From positions 1 through 64,000 of the forward strand of contig CP069435.1 in the NCBI GenBank assembly GCA_016888885.1: DNA of 64,000 nucleotides, in the 5' to 3' direction. Positions 16,830 through 26,277 of this stretch are shown in pieces. The notes below the pieces were generated by a model. It did not search any database and was not told where the DNA came from. It was given only the letters and a program-made list of their open reading frames with translations. The DNA comes from Faucicola sp902506215 (GTDB lineage Bacteria; Pseudomonadota; Gammaproteobacteria; Pseudomonadales; Moraxellaceae). Position numbers and translations under genes: made by a program. How positions within the stretch are numbered: position 1 is the stretch's first letter; each line of letters begins with the position of its first letter.

Positions 16830-17729
16830 ATGCAGAACAAATTGGAAATGATGCGTATTTTTTGTGTTGCAGCAGAGTCTCGAAATTTTAAAGAGGCAGC
16901 AACTCAGCTGGGTATTTCCCCACAGGCAGTGACACGGGCAATAAAAGAGCTAGAAGAGCAGCGCGGAGAGATTCTGTTCTACAGGAGTACTCGACAAATT
17001 AAAATTACCGCTGATGGTGAGCGTTTGGCAAAGCAAGCACGTTTTGCGGTGGGATCGATTGATGCTCTGCTTGTAAAAGACACCAAGGAAAAACGAGATG
17101 AAATGCGTGGGACTGTCCGTCTTACTGTGTCGTCTGTGTTAGGGCGTAAATTGGTCGTACCTGCACTAGCAGAATTTGCCACACGTTATCCAGATATTGT
17201 CGTGGATTGTGTGCTAACAGATTCACACTCGGATGTGATCGATGAGCGGATAGATATTGGGATCAGATTTGGATTTTTGCCGGACAATCGATATGTGGCA
17301 AGGGAATTGGCTAAAGTGAACTTTTATTCTGTGGGTACGCCAGAGTTAATTGATAAGGTTGGAATGCCCAAAAAAATTATTGACCTAGATAAATACCCTC
17401 TAACAGCACTAGTCGATCATAAAACAGGGCGTTACTGGCCATGGACATTCACCGAAAGTCGAAGCTTTACGCCATCAAATCCCCGTTTTATTACAGATGA
17501 TCTTGAAGCTGAATTTCAAGCTATTCTCGCTGGAGTCGGATTCGGACACATGCCTGGATTTCTAGTTTTGCCGTGGCTTAGGAGTGGTAAGCTCATTCAG
17601 ATACTTCATGAGGAAACCTCTCCCGTTTGGCGCCTGTATTTATATCGTCCACAGCGGGGCCCGACACCTTTGCGAATCCGAGCATTGTTTGATTACTTAG
17701 TGGAAGTGCTGGGCCATATAGAAACTTGA
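16830..17729 (+). CDS. LysR-family transcriptional regulator
   Basis: The 299-residue protein has an N-terminal winged helix-turn-helix (FKEAATQLGISPQAVTRAIKELEE) and a periplasmic-binding-like effector domain (VRLTVSSVLGRKLVVPAL … VDCVLTDSHSDVIDERIDIGIRFG). The ATG at 16830 follows AGGATTGG; the frame extends to 16767 without support. It lies back to back with the SDR/MDR operon in a 135-bp shared promoter region, so it probably controls those genes and its own expression. Confidence 0.9.
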   Translation: MQNKLEMMRIFCVAAESRNFKEAATQLGISPQAVTRAIKELEEQRGEILFYRSTRQIKITADGERLAKQARFAVGSIDALLVKDTKEKRDEMRGTVRLTVSSVLGRKLVVPALAEFATRYPDIVVDCVLTDSHSDVIDERIDIGIRFGFLPDNRYVARELAKVNFYSVGTPELIDKVGMPKKIIDLDKYPLTALVDHKTGRYWPWTFTESRSFTPSNPRFITDDLEAEFQAILAGVGFGHMPGFLVLPWLRSGKLIQILHEETSPVWRLYLYRPQRGPTPLRIRALFDYLVEVLGHIET

Positions 17730-17779
17730 ATCGGATGTAACTAACCTTTTTTCTAGAAAGTAGAAATAAGATAAGACCA

Positions 17780-18799
17780 TCACGTATCTAGAGTAACTAC
17801 AATTTTTCCTATTTGCTGATTTGATTCAAGATAGCGCTGAGCGTCATGCATGTCCTCAAAGTTAAAGCAACGGTCGATCACTGGACGAAGATATCCTGCA
17901 CCTATACTACTAAGAATAAATCGTCTGGCTTGCTCCCTTAGAACAGGGTCATGCAGAACCTCAAGGAACAAAAAACCTCGCATGGATAAGCTCTTGCGTA
18001 ATGCAACTTTAAGGGGAAATGGTGTGATCTCAGGGCTAAGTGCCCCATGCATAACCATAGTTCCTCCTACAGACATCGCTTTTGCAATCTGTTCAATATG
18101 AGGCCCTCCTACAGCATCGAAGGCGACATCAAGATGTTCTCCACCTAAACGTAAAACAAGCGCCTCATACAAATCTGGTTCATCTTCAGTAGCTATAACA
18201 TTTTTAACACCGAGATCCAGTAAACATTGCTTTTTCTCTATCGTCTGTGTACTTGCAATGACCTTAGCACCCGCTGCTTCAGCGATCTGTATCGCAGCTA
18301 GTCCTACGCTACTTGAAGCTGCTGTGATCAAGATCGTTTTGCCTTTCGAAACTCCACCAGCATGGATTACACCACCCCAAGCCGTCAAATACTGCATCCA
18401 GATTGAAGAAGCTTCTTCCCAGCTTAAACTATCGGGTTTGTGAACTAAAAAAGTTTCTGGAATCAGAAGCTTGTCCGCATATGTCCCATATTTGGCTAGA
18501 TTGTCAGTCGGAAGAATCGATACTGCATCTCCTGGAGAAAATTGGCGTACACCTTCACCTATTGCCAGAACTATGCCTGCTCCCTCATATCCCAGACGAG
18601 AAGGGAATACTGCTTTTTGAATATAAGTACCACGCCGAAACATTACATCAGCCCGGTTGAGTCCGATCGTTTTCATCTGGATTAGAACTTCTCCTGCGGC
18701 TGGTAAAGCCACAGGAAGTGTTTCTAATGTCAGAACATCTGTATCTCCAATAGAATTGAAGCGCCAAGTCTTGGCCTGAAGTGCGTTAAATGACATCAA
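17780..18799 (-). CDS. zinc-independent MDR oxidoreductase (quinone reductase-like)
   Basis: The 339-residue protein has the GroES-like entry (VLIQMKTIGLNRADVMFRRG, PSRLGYEGAGIVLAIG) and the NADPH motif TILITAASSSVGLAAIQIAEAAGAK split over the Rossmann fold; the GxGxxG position is changed to AASSSVG, as in many quinone reductases. The start overlaps the end of the upstream reductase gene (18786-19781), so the two are co-translated. Substrate is unknown; detoxification of enones or quinones is the family norm. Confidence 0.85.
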   Translation of the reverse strand: MMSFNALQAKTWRFNSIGDTDVLTLETLPVALPAAGEVLIQMKTIGLNRADVMFRRGTYIQKAVFPSRLGYEGAGIVLAIGEGVRQFSPGDAVSILPTDNLAKYGTYADKLLIPETFLVHKPDSLSWEEASSIWMQYLTAWGGVIHAGGVSKGKTILITAASSSVGLAAIQIAEAAGAKVIASTQTIEKKQCLLDLGVKNVIATEDEPDLYEALVLRLGGEHLDVAFDAVGGPHIEQIAKAMSVGGTMVMHGALSPEITPFPLKVALRKSLSMRGFLFLEVLHDPVLREQARRFILSSIGAGYLRPVIDRCFNFEDMHDAQRYLESNQQIGKIVVTLDT

Positions 18800-19781
18800 T
18801 CACGACCTTAATATTGGCAGAGCGATCTTGAACAGCATCATGAGCCTCAATCGCTTGGTCTAGAGTAAAATGACGAGGATCAACAATAGGACGCAGTTTA
18901 CCTTCCTCAACGAGACGAGTCGCGATCTTAAGGATATCACCATGATGAGAACGGCGATTGCCTGTTAACATCGGCATTAGGACGAATACGCCAGACACTG
19001 TGGCACACCGTAGAGATGAACTCGCTAAATTATGATTACCAAATGCAGCACAGCTGGTAATGTGGCCATAGTGAGTTGTCATGGAAAGTGAAGCTTCGAG
19101 TACTGGACCACCCACAGTGTCGTAAACAATGTTAAAACCTTGACCCTCAGGGCTTGCAGCAATAATGTCATCGGAAGATGCTGTTGTGTAATCGAGAGGT
19201 GTTGCACCGAGTTCTGAAATCAGTGATTGATCAGCTGTACGACCAGTCGCCCAAACATTTGCATCAAGTGCTTTTGCAAGCTGAACCACCATATAACCAA
19301 CGCCACCAGCACCACCCTGAACCAGTACAGTTTGCCCTGGTTGGACCTTCGCATTATCCACTAAACCTTCCCAAGCGGTGAGGAATGTCAATGGTAGTAC
19401 TGCTGCCTCGCGCATAGAGATATTGCGTGGCTTTAATGCGATCAGATCAGCATCTGCTACAACATATTCTGCTAAAGATCCTTGAAGACCACGAACGCCA
19501 CCAATCAGACCGTAAACTTCATCTCCAACGTTGAAGTGGGTGACACCTTCACCAACAGCAGTGACAACCCCAGCCATATCTGTTCCCAACACGGCAGGAA
19601 GCTCTGGCATAGCATATGGTGCTTCACCAAGACGAATTTTATAATCAATAGGGTTTACACCACTGGCATGAACACGTACTAGAACTTGTCCAGCCTCTGG
19701 TTGAGGTATAGGGAGTTCTACACGTTTAAATTCATGATCACCAAAATTTTCTAGGATAAGCGCATTCATCATCTTATTCAT
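18786..19781 (-). CDS. NADP-dependent MDR oxidoreductase
   Basis: The 331-residue medium-chain reductase has VLVRVHASGVNPIDYKIRLG, LGTDMAGVVTAVGEG and the cofactor motif VLVQGGAGGVGYMVVQLAK. It lacks catalytic zinc ligands and resembles zeta-crystallin-type quinone oxidoreductases. The ATG at 19781 has AAGGAA upstream. It is the first gene of a two-gene operon convergent with the LysR gene. Confidence 0.87.
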   Translation of the reverse strand: MNKMMNALILENFGDHEFKRVELPIPQPEAGQVLVRVHASGVNPIDYKIRLGEAPYAMPELPAVLGTDMAGVVTAVGEGVTHFNVGDEVYGLIGGVRGLQGSLAEYVVADADLIALKPRNISMREAAVLPLTFLTAWEGLVDNAKVQPGQTVLVQGGAGGVGYMVVQLAKALDANVWATGRTADQSLISELGATPLDYTTASSDDIIAASPEGQGFNIVYDTVGGPVLEASLSMTTHYGHITSCAAFGNHNLASSSLRCATVSGVFVLMPMLTGNRRSHHGDILKIATRLVEEGKLRPIVDPRHFTLDQAIEAHDAVQDRSANIKVVIDVI

Positions 19782-19984
19782 AGTTGTTCCTTATTGTTAA
19801 CTGGGGGATGATGTGCATAGTACCAAAGTAGATTAATCCAATAAATGATATTTATAGGATTTAATAATTCCTAAATAATAAATAATAAATATCCTCTGCT
19901 CACTAAAGAAGTGGGGTTCAGCGGATGCTTACCGAAAATGAGATCTACACAGACCTCTTTTTTATTTGGGTTTAATATGTGAAA

Positions 19985-21796
19985 TTACTGCTGAGTGTCA
20001 TATTCATTCAGAATTTGCCCTGTGTGCTTTGGTGTAATTAAAGGTGCAGTCGGACGCGGTCCTGTGTATTGCAAACCGACACCCGCATAGACATCATCTG
20101 CTGCAACTTCGGTTTCAAAACGTTCTTTATCTCGTTCTCGGATTTCTTGGCTAATTTCTTCAATATCACTCTGGTCAACACCCAATTCTTCTAAAATCGC
20201 ACCGCCAAATAGCATGGCCGACTCGAAGGTTTCTCGAATCATGTAATCCACATTTTGTTTTGCTAAATGCAGCGCATGCTCACGGTCATAAGAGCGAACC
20301 AGTAACTTGGTTAAAGGAAATTCATGTTGCACCAACTCTACAATCTTATTCGTCGTTTCTTTGTGGTCTACGCAAACAACAATTGCTTCAGCCGTATCTG
20401 CTCCAGAGGCATGTAAAATATCTAAACGAGAACCATCGCCATAGTAAATTTTAAATCCAAATCTTTCAGCGTTTTGAATCATGTCGATATCATTATCAAT
20501 GATGGTCACATCAATGCCTCGAGCAAGCAGTAATTGACTGGAGACTTGTCCAAAACGACCGAAACCAATCATCAATACTTTTCCGGAAAGTCCTTCGGCA
20601 ATAGGGATATTTTCCAAAGAAGTTTGTTCTGTAGTTTGGGTAAAACGTTTAAACAGAATGCCAATGATGGGGGTCAAAATCATCGACAAGATTACAATCG
20701 CAGTCAGATTTGAGCTTTCCTCAGCACTAATGATTTGAGCACTCAAGGCGGCAGCAAAGAGTACAAAAGCAAACTCCCCCCCTTGAGCCATTAGTAATGC
20801 GCGATCGAGTGCTTCGGAGTGTGAACTTTTGGTCAGGCGTGCAATCAGGTAAATCATGGATGCTTTGACAAACATCAGCACAAGTACAGCACTTAAGATT
20901 AATGCCCAGTTATTTTTCACGACGTTAAGGTCTAATGACATGCCTACGCCCAGAAAAAATAACCCGAGCAATATGCCACGAAACGGTTCAATATCCGCTT
21001 CAATCTCATGGCGAAAAGTGGATTCGGAGAGTAATACCCCTGCAAGGAATGCCCCCATTGCCATCGATAAGCCACTAACTTGCATCAGTAATGCTGCGCC
21101 GAGTACCACTAAGAGTGCTGCTGCAGTCATGACTTCACGGGCTTTGGCTGCGGCTAATAAACGAAATAAAGGGTTAAGCAACCAATAGCCTGCGGCGATT
21201 AAACCTGCAATTGATATTAAACCAATCCCAATGCTCTGCAAACGCGCAGAAGTACTTTCAACAACTTGATTCGGTGCGATAAAAGCGACAATTGCCAATA
21301 AAGGGACAATCAATAAATCTTCAAAAAGCAGGATCGAGACAATTTTTTTTCCTCGTGGTTGAGCAATGTCTCCACGATCCCCCAAAAGTTGCATCACAAT
21401 TGCAGTCGAGGTGAGTGCAAAGCCTGCAGCACACACAAAACTCACTTGCCAAGAATAGCCATAGATCAAGCCTACCGGCATTAACCCCAATAAACAGGCA
21501 CTAATCTGTAATGTGCCTAATCCAAAAATTTCTTTTCTTAAACTCCATAAATCCGATGGACGCATTTCTAGTCCAATCACAAACAGATACATCACAATAC
21601 CAAGCTCAGCAACATGCAGAATAGAGGCAGAATCGTAGAAAAACGCTAATCCAAATGGACCAATAATTAATCCTGCAATTAAATATCCCAATACCGAGCT
21701 TAATCCTAGGCGCTTGATTAAGGGGACTGAAATCACTGCCGCTGTGAGCAGTATGACAGGGGATAGAAGGTTGATAGATGTGGCTTCTGCACTCAT
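19985..21796 (-). CDS. KefB/KefC-type monovalent cation:proton antiporter (CPA2)
   Basis: The 603-residue inner-membrane protein has about 12 membrane segments (residues 5-380: IKRLGLSSVLGYLIAGLIIGP, GLSMAMGAFLAGVLLSES, MAQGGEFAFVLFAA) and a C-terminal RCK/TrkA-N domain with the nucleotide motif VLMIGFGRFGQVSSQ. This is the layout of glutathione-gated K+ efflux proteins that protect against electrophiles. Its place next to enone or quinone reductases fits an electrophile-stress island, though no KefF/KefG partner is seen. A Shine-Dalgarno is weak (GAGAAA). Confidence 0.9.
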   Translation of the reverse strand: MSAEATSINLLSPVILLTAAVISVPLIKRLGLSSVLGYLIAGLIIGPFGLAFFYDSASILHVAELGIVMYLFVIGLEMRPSDLWSLRKEIFGLGTLQISACLLGLMPVGLIYGYSWQVSFVCAAGFALTSTAIVMQLLGDRGDIAQPRGKKIVSILLFEDLLIVPLLAIVAFIAPNQVVESTSARLQSIGIGLISIAGLIAAGYWLLNPLFRLLAAAKAREVMTAAALLVVLGAALLMQVSGLSMAMGAFLAGVLLSESTFRHEIEADIEPFRGILLGLFFLGVGMSLDLNVVKNNWALILSAVLVLMFVKASMIYLIARLTKSSHSEALDRALLMAQGGEFAFVLFAAALSAQIISAEESSNLTAIVILSMILTPIIGILFKRFTQTTEQTSLENIPIAEGLSGKVLMIGFGRFGQVSSQLLLARGIDVTIIDNDIDMIQNAERFGFKIYYGDGSRLDILHASGADTAEAIVVCVDHKETTNKIVELVQHEFPLTKLLVRSYDREHALHLAKQNVDYMIRETFESAMLFGGAILEELGVDQSDIEEISQEIRERDKERFETEVAADDVYAGVGLQYTGPRPTAPLITPKHTGQILNEYDTQQ

Positions 21797-21966
21797 ATAT
21801 TTCTCAGATTTTGTATAGAGTTTGTTGACATTTCAAGTATAGAAAGTAGATTCAAAACACAAGTGTAACAGGTTTGTAGTTAGTTGAAACAGTTAAGTAT
21901 TTACTATATCCGAATTTCAAGCAATCAATGGGATAATTTTATTACTGCGTTTGAAACACTACCTAA

Positions 21967-22137
21967 ATTTTTAAGGTTTATAAAAAAGATTTAAATCAAT
22001 GGAAAGCTCTTTATAAAAAATTTTTACTCATTTTATGGGATGAATGGTTTCATGAACCATTCAAGCTTGCAAATTTGGCAGATTATAGAGTACGTACAGA
22101 TGCTGAATTTATTAACTTTCCACTCGGTTTGCGCTGA
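21967..22137 (+). pseudogene. unassigned open frame, probable gene remnant
   Basis: A start-less frame of about 56 codons ending at a TGA (22135-22137) encodes …DLNQWKALYKKFLLILWDEW… It has a normal amino-acid mix, but I do not recognise it. An 8-bp inverted repeat (GAATGGTT/AACCATTC, 22042-22062) lies within it. The rest of 21797-22181 is AT rich and I see nothing else there. Confidence 0.3.
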
Positions 22138-22181
22138 CCTTGCTCCCAAGACTTTAGCGTATTGACCGAAATACCAATATT

Positions 22182-23318
22182 TTAACTATCAGCGTGAGCG
22201 CTTAGCTCATAGCTTTGACTGCGCCCAGACGCTGCAGATTTAATCAGTATGCCCTTATCAACTAAGTCATTAATATCTCGCAAAGCCGTATCTGGCGATG
22301 TTTTAGTCATCATTGCCCATTTTTTGCTGGTCAATTTACCAAAGAAGTCGCCCCACAATCGATTAATCATCATCACTTGGCGTTCATTAAACATTGTATA
22401 CCGATGCGTATGCCAAAATTGGGCTTTATCAACCGTCCTTTGGGTACGAGTGAGTGCCATGGTTAAAGCCTGATCGAGCGTTTGTAAAAACCATACCAAC
22501 CAATCTGTTGTTGACGTTAAACCTTTTTGGGTAGATTCCAAAATCGTATAATATTCTGACCGAGTTGCTAAAATTTGCGCCGACATACTATAAAAACGCC
22601 TGGCACTGCCATCACTCTTGGCAAGCATACGCTCCGTAATCGCCCGCGTTAAACGCCCATTGCCATCTTCAAAGGGGTGCAAGGTTACAAACCATAAATG
22701 CGCGATACCGGCTTTGATAGTCAAATCTAAATCTAATTGCTCCGTATTATACCAAGCAATAAATTTAGCCAACTCATCTGGCAATAGTTGTGCTGCTGGT
22801 GCCTCAAAATGCACTTTAGTGCGACCATAACCTCCAGACACGACCTGCATAGCACCTGTACTATCGTCTCGAAGTCTGCCCGCTTGTATTTCATATAGCC
22901 CACTAAAACCTGTGGGGAATAACGCCCGATGCCAAGCAAAGATTTCATCAAGTGTCAGTGGTTGATCAAAATAAAAACTGGCTCTTAACATCATCTCAAC
23001 GATAGCATCGATTTCTCGAGTGGGTGTAACCAATTGAGCAGGATCATATAGATGTTCAATGCCTAAATGTCGGGCCACTGATGAACGTACTTGCTCATTA
23101 TTGAGTATCTCCCCTTCTATCTCAGACGTTTTAATCACCTCAAGCGTCACAGCGTCCAATTGCGCTTCAAGCGGTAGTTCAAATCCTAAGCTTTGCATTT
23201 GCCCCAGAAGTTTACCTTGTAATAGACGCACATTAGCCACCAATGGTAACAACTGATTATTATCAATTTGCCAATCGGTCCAGTTGGGATATTCGTGAAT
23301 GTATTTTTTATACAGCAT
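22182..23318 (-). CDS. fic: Fic-domain protein (class II, DUF4172 N-terminus)
   Basis: The 378-residue protein has a DUF4172-like N-terminal domain with the inhibitory-helix motif TSEIEG (about residue 70), the catalytic loop HPFEDGNGR (about 214-222) in a Fic domain, and a C-terminal winged-helix-like segment (TALRDINDLVDKGILI). Fic enzymes transfer AMP from ATP to target hydroxyls; class II proteins are held inactive by the N-terminal Glu. All key residues are present. The target is not known. It stands alone with its own promoter region upstream. Confidence 0.92.
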   Translation of the reverse strand: MLYKKYIHEYPNWTDWQIDNNQLLPLVANVRLLQGKLLGQMQSLGFELPLEAQLDAVTLEVIKTSEIEGEILNNEQVRSSVARHLGIEHLYDPAQLVTPTREIDAIVEMMLRASFYFDQPLTLDEIFAWHRALFPTGFSGLYEIQAGRLRDDSTGAMQVVSGGYGRTKVHFEAPAAQLLPDELAKFIAWYNTEQLDLDLTIKAGIAHLWFVTLHPFEDGNGRLTRAITERMLAKSDGSARRFYSMSAQILATRSEYYTILESTQKGLTSTTDWLVWFLQTLDQALTMALTRTQRTVDKAQFWHTHRYTMFNERQVMMINRLWGDFFGKLTSKKWAMMTKTSPDTALRDINDLVDKGILIKSAASGRSQSYELSAHADS

Positions 23319-23414
23319 TTATAGATAGTTATAAAAAGTAGATGCGGTAATTATATCAAACAATTACCGCAAAATATGCGGAGAATAATATATTTTTTAT
23401 TAGCTGATTTTTGT

Positions 23415-24626
23415 TTATTCATCAGATTCTAACAACCAATCCACAATATAAATCAGTGGAATACCGTCAATTTGGCGACGCTCATCATACTTTCCTGTAA
23501 TGACTATCTTTTTATGATTATCTCGTATATGTAATAAATTATCCGTTTCATGGGTATTCTCTGGGATTTGATATGTCACTTGCACATATAGCAATTCATC
23601 CGCCCTGCGAGCCACAAAATCAATTTCTTTACTGTCTAAACGACCCACATCCAGTGTATAGCCCCGTCTTAATAGTTCTAAAAATACAATATTTTCCAAC
23701 CGATTGGCATAATTGGCCTCTTTTTTACCAATTGCATGACGCCTTAAGCCATTATCAACAATAAAGTACTTAGCATTGGTCTTAAGATAACCCTTACCAC
23801 GGATATCATATTGCTGCACCTTATAAAACAAAAACGCATTTTCTAATAACTCAAGATATTTACTAATGGTATGATTCGAGGTTGGCACTCGCTCACTGGC
23901 CAATGTGTTACTGATTTTGCTTGGATTAACTAACTGCCCGACATTATCAGCTAAAAATAAAATGACGCTTTTTAAAATATGGGTATCTTTCACCCCTGCG
24001 CGATGCGCAATATCATTGAGCACAATCGAATCAAAAATTCCTGATAAGATGGTATCCTTTAAAGGCTCATCTGCCATAACAACACTGGGAAACCCGCCGT
24101 ATTGTTCATACTCAAGATAATATTTATCAACCAACCTAGAATCCACAGGTACTTGCTTAGCTAACAGATACTCTCTAAAGGACAAAGGATAAATGTTGAT
24201 CGCCACATAGCGACCGCTTAATAAAGTCGCCAATTCCCCAGAGAGTAAATTGGCATTAGAGCCTGTAATCACAATATCGCTATTAAAGCTAACTCGGACC
24301 GCATTAATAATTTTTTGCCATCCGTCTACAAATTGGATTTCATCAAATAACAAATAGACCTTATTTTCACTGCCTTTAAGTTTCTCATTGATCAATTGGC
24401 TAAAATCATCCGCATTTTTGACCCACTGGTACTCAAAACTCTCAAAATTGATATAAATAATATTTTCTGCACTAATTTGTTGAGAGAGCAAATAATCTCG
24501 ATATTGCATCAATAAAACAGATTTGCCAGAACGGCGAACGCCGGTTATCACTTTTATAAAATCTGAATCTTTAAATTGAATCAATTGCTGTAAATAATTT
24601 TCTCGAGAAATCATTAAATATTCCAT
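23415..24626 (-). CDS. AAA-type ATPase with DUF4143 domain
   Basis: The 403-residue protein has Walker A (GVRRSGKSVLL, about 30-40), Walker B (VYLLFDEIQ), an arginine-rich sensor region and a C-terminal DUF4143 nuclease-like domain (RLDSKEIDFVARRADELLYVQVTYQ) with a D…E-x-D / Q-x-x-Y pattern like PD-(D/E)XK folds. The family is widespread and functionally poorly defined. Translation could start at the first Met or at the fifth (MISREN). It shares no overlap with the Fic gene but follows it on the same strand order. Confidence 0.88.
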   Translation of the reverse strand: MEYLMISRENYLQQLIQFKDSDFIKVITGVRRSGKSVLLMQYRDYLLSQQISAENIIYINFESFEYQWVKNADDFSQLINEKLKGSENKVYLLFDEIQFVDGWQKIINAVRVSFNSDIVITGSNANLLSGELATLLSGRYVAINIYPLSFREYLLAKQVPVDSRLVDKYYLEYEQYGGFPSVVMADEPLKDTILSGIFDSIVLNDIAHRAGVKDTHILKSVILFLADNVGQLVNPSKISNTLASERVPTSNHTISKYLELLENAFLFYKVQQYDIRGKGYLKTNAKYFIVDNGLRRHAIGKKEANYANRLENIVFLELLRRGYTLDVGRLDSKEIDFVARRADELLYVQVTYQIPENTHETDNLLHIRDNHKKIVITGKYDERRQIDGIPLIYIVDWLLESDE

Positions 24627-25178
24627 TTAGTATTTTATTTCCAATTTTAGCAAATTTAATAAAATAATGGAAATGAATTTCCAATGAATGATATAAATTC
24701 TAATTAATGGAAAATAAAAGCATTTTTTTATAAAAATATACATTATTGGAAGAATATTTCATTTTATCTAGTTTTTACGGATTTTTTAAAATGAATAATC
24801 AATTTATCACCAAAGAACAAACTCATAAATAAATGTTATAGATTTTCTTTAAATATTTATTCAACAAAAACACCTGTTATTATTGAATAAATCAAGATGA
24901 GAAGTTTTGATTGTTTTTACCCCAGTTTTATTCAATAATATTGTCTATTATTTATTTCAATGAAAACCTATCAATGATATTAGGCTATTCAGTTTTATTG
25001 TAATTTATATATTGACAATAATATTTTTATTCTAAATTTTAATTGATTCTTTTTAGATATTATCTAGTGTGTTTGGATAACTTTTAGTTATGGTTATAAG
25101 GTGAGTTAAAATTAGTCGATATTTTTCAAAGGGTGGGTAGTTGTTGGCTATTTAGTTACTGCGTTGTTGGCTATTTTT
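24627..25178. other. AT-rich region with a 13-bp inverted repeat, candidate res site
   Basis: No gene is visible in this ~550-bp stretch. ATTATTGAATAAA (24879-24891) is repeated in inverse as TTTATTCAATAAT (24927-24939). GTTGTTGGCTATTT occurs twice just before the recombinase gene (about 25139 and 25163). Serine resolvases bind such sites beside their own gene, so this may be the crossover and control region. Confidence 0.45.
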
Positions 25179-25190
25179 TAGGAGGGTATT

Positions 25191-25757
25191 TTGACGGTTC
25201 AGGTAATTGGTTATGCTCGGGTGTCAACCAAGGAGCAAGATTTGTCTTTGCAGCTTGATGCTTTGAGTAAATACGGTTGTGATCGAATTTTTACTGATAA
25301 GCTAAGTAGTGTGAAAGAACGCCAAGGGTTGACGGATGCGTTAGGCTATTTACGCGACGGTGATACGTTGGTGGTTTGGAAGCTCGATCGGTTGTGTCGT
25401 TCCCTACCCGATTTGATTAAAATCAGTGAGCAAATTCGGATGACAGGTGCACAGCTTGTGAGTATCACCGAGAGTATTGATACGAGTACGCCTGCCGGTC
25501 GGTTGTATTTTAATATTTTAGGAGCACTGGGTCAGATGGAGCGTGAGCTGATTCAAGAGCGGGTAAAGGCGGGTCTTGCGGCAGCGCGTCGCCGGGGTAA
25601 AGTGCCAGGTAAGCCTAGGGTGAGTGAGGAGAAGTTGGAACTGGCTCGTCGGGAGTTGTCTGCTGGACGGACGTATCCTGAGGTGGCAAGGATTCTAGGG
25701 GTGCATCCGCAGACGTTGTATCGGCTGGTCCCTGTTAAGTCTCTCAATATTGCTTAA
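25191..25757 (+). CDS. serine recombinase (resolvase/invertase)
   Basis: The 188-residue protein has the catalytic serine in IGYARVSTKEQDLSLQLDAL, the conserved LVVWKLDRLCRS arginine block, the long E helix (GQMERELIQERVKAGLAAARRRG) and a C-terminal Hin-type helix-turn-helix (TYPEVARILGVHPQTLYRLV). It starts with TTG at 25191, supported by a strong AGGAGGG at 25180-25186. It is probably a plasmid multimer resolvase, though an invertase or a Tn3-type resolvase without its transposase is possible. Confidence 0.92.
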   Translation: MTVQVIGYARVSTKEQDLSLQLDALSKYGCDRIFTDKLSSVKERQGLTDALGYLRDGDTLVVWKLDRLCRSLPDLIKISEQIRMTGAQLVSITESIDTSTPAGRLYFNILGALGQMERELIQERVKAGLAAARRRGKVPGKPRVSEEKLELARRELSAGRTYPEVARILGVHPQTLYRLVPVKSLNIA

Positions 25758-25867
25758 TACAATGTAGCTGTTATTATGTAGATTAAATGATGACAAAAGT
25801 TGTTTCCATTAGTTTAATTCTATAAGATTACAACTGCATTTATTATAGAGGTTTTCTACTGCCATCT

Positions 25868-26231
25868 ATCTGAATAGCCACCGATTTTGTAGACACCTTA
25901 AAATTAGATAAAATGGCTAATTTATGAGGTGATTATGAGCGGTAAACGATACCCTGAAGAATTCAAAATCGAAGCAGTTAAACAAGTGACAGAGAAAGGC
26001 TATAGCGTAGCAGAAGTAGCTACACGTTTAGGTACGACCACCCATAGCCTTTATGCTTGGATTAAAAGATACGATCAAGGTCAATCCAAAGCAACCAAAG
26101 ACAAGATTCAACTGCCGAACTTGCTAGGCTAAAAAAACGGTCGTTTTATAGATATCTCACCCATTATCATTTTTAAAAATACTCGACTAAATTCCTTAGT
26201 GTGCTATTTTTCCGTTTTCTGTGGTGACCCC
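25868..26231 (+). mobile_element. internally deleted IS3-type element
   Basis: The left end (CTGAATAGCCACCGATTTTG) and right end (…CCGTTTTCTGTGGTGACCCC) of an IS3-type element remain with the front of orfA, but the rest of orfA and all of orfB are gone. A still shorter derivative with both ends lies at 48787-48896. Right-end-only remnants lie at 10341, 10436 and 14636. Confidence 0.7.
25935..26132 (+). pseudogene. truncated IS3-family OrfA
   Basis: The 65-residue product has the OrfA helix-turn-helix (EEFKIEAVKQVTEKGYSVAEVATRLG, SLYAWIKRY) and then ends early at LPNLLG after an internal deletion. The ATG at 25935 follows GAGGTG. Without the leucine zipper and the OrfB catalytic part it cannot transpose the element, but it could still bind the ends. 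Confidence 0.8.
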
Positions 26232-26277
26232 TAAGTGTATAGCTTATTTGGCTTAGCAGTAAATATTAACAGTGGTC

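Noticed and set aside
19905..19970. Possible terminator near 19945 (GAGATC … GACCTC, T run)
   Set aside because: The stem has a mismatch and points in the plus direction where no gene ends; left unassigned.
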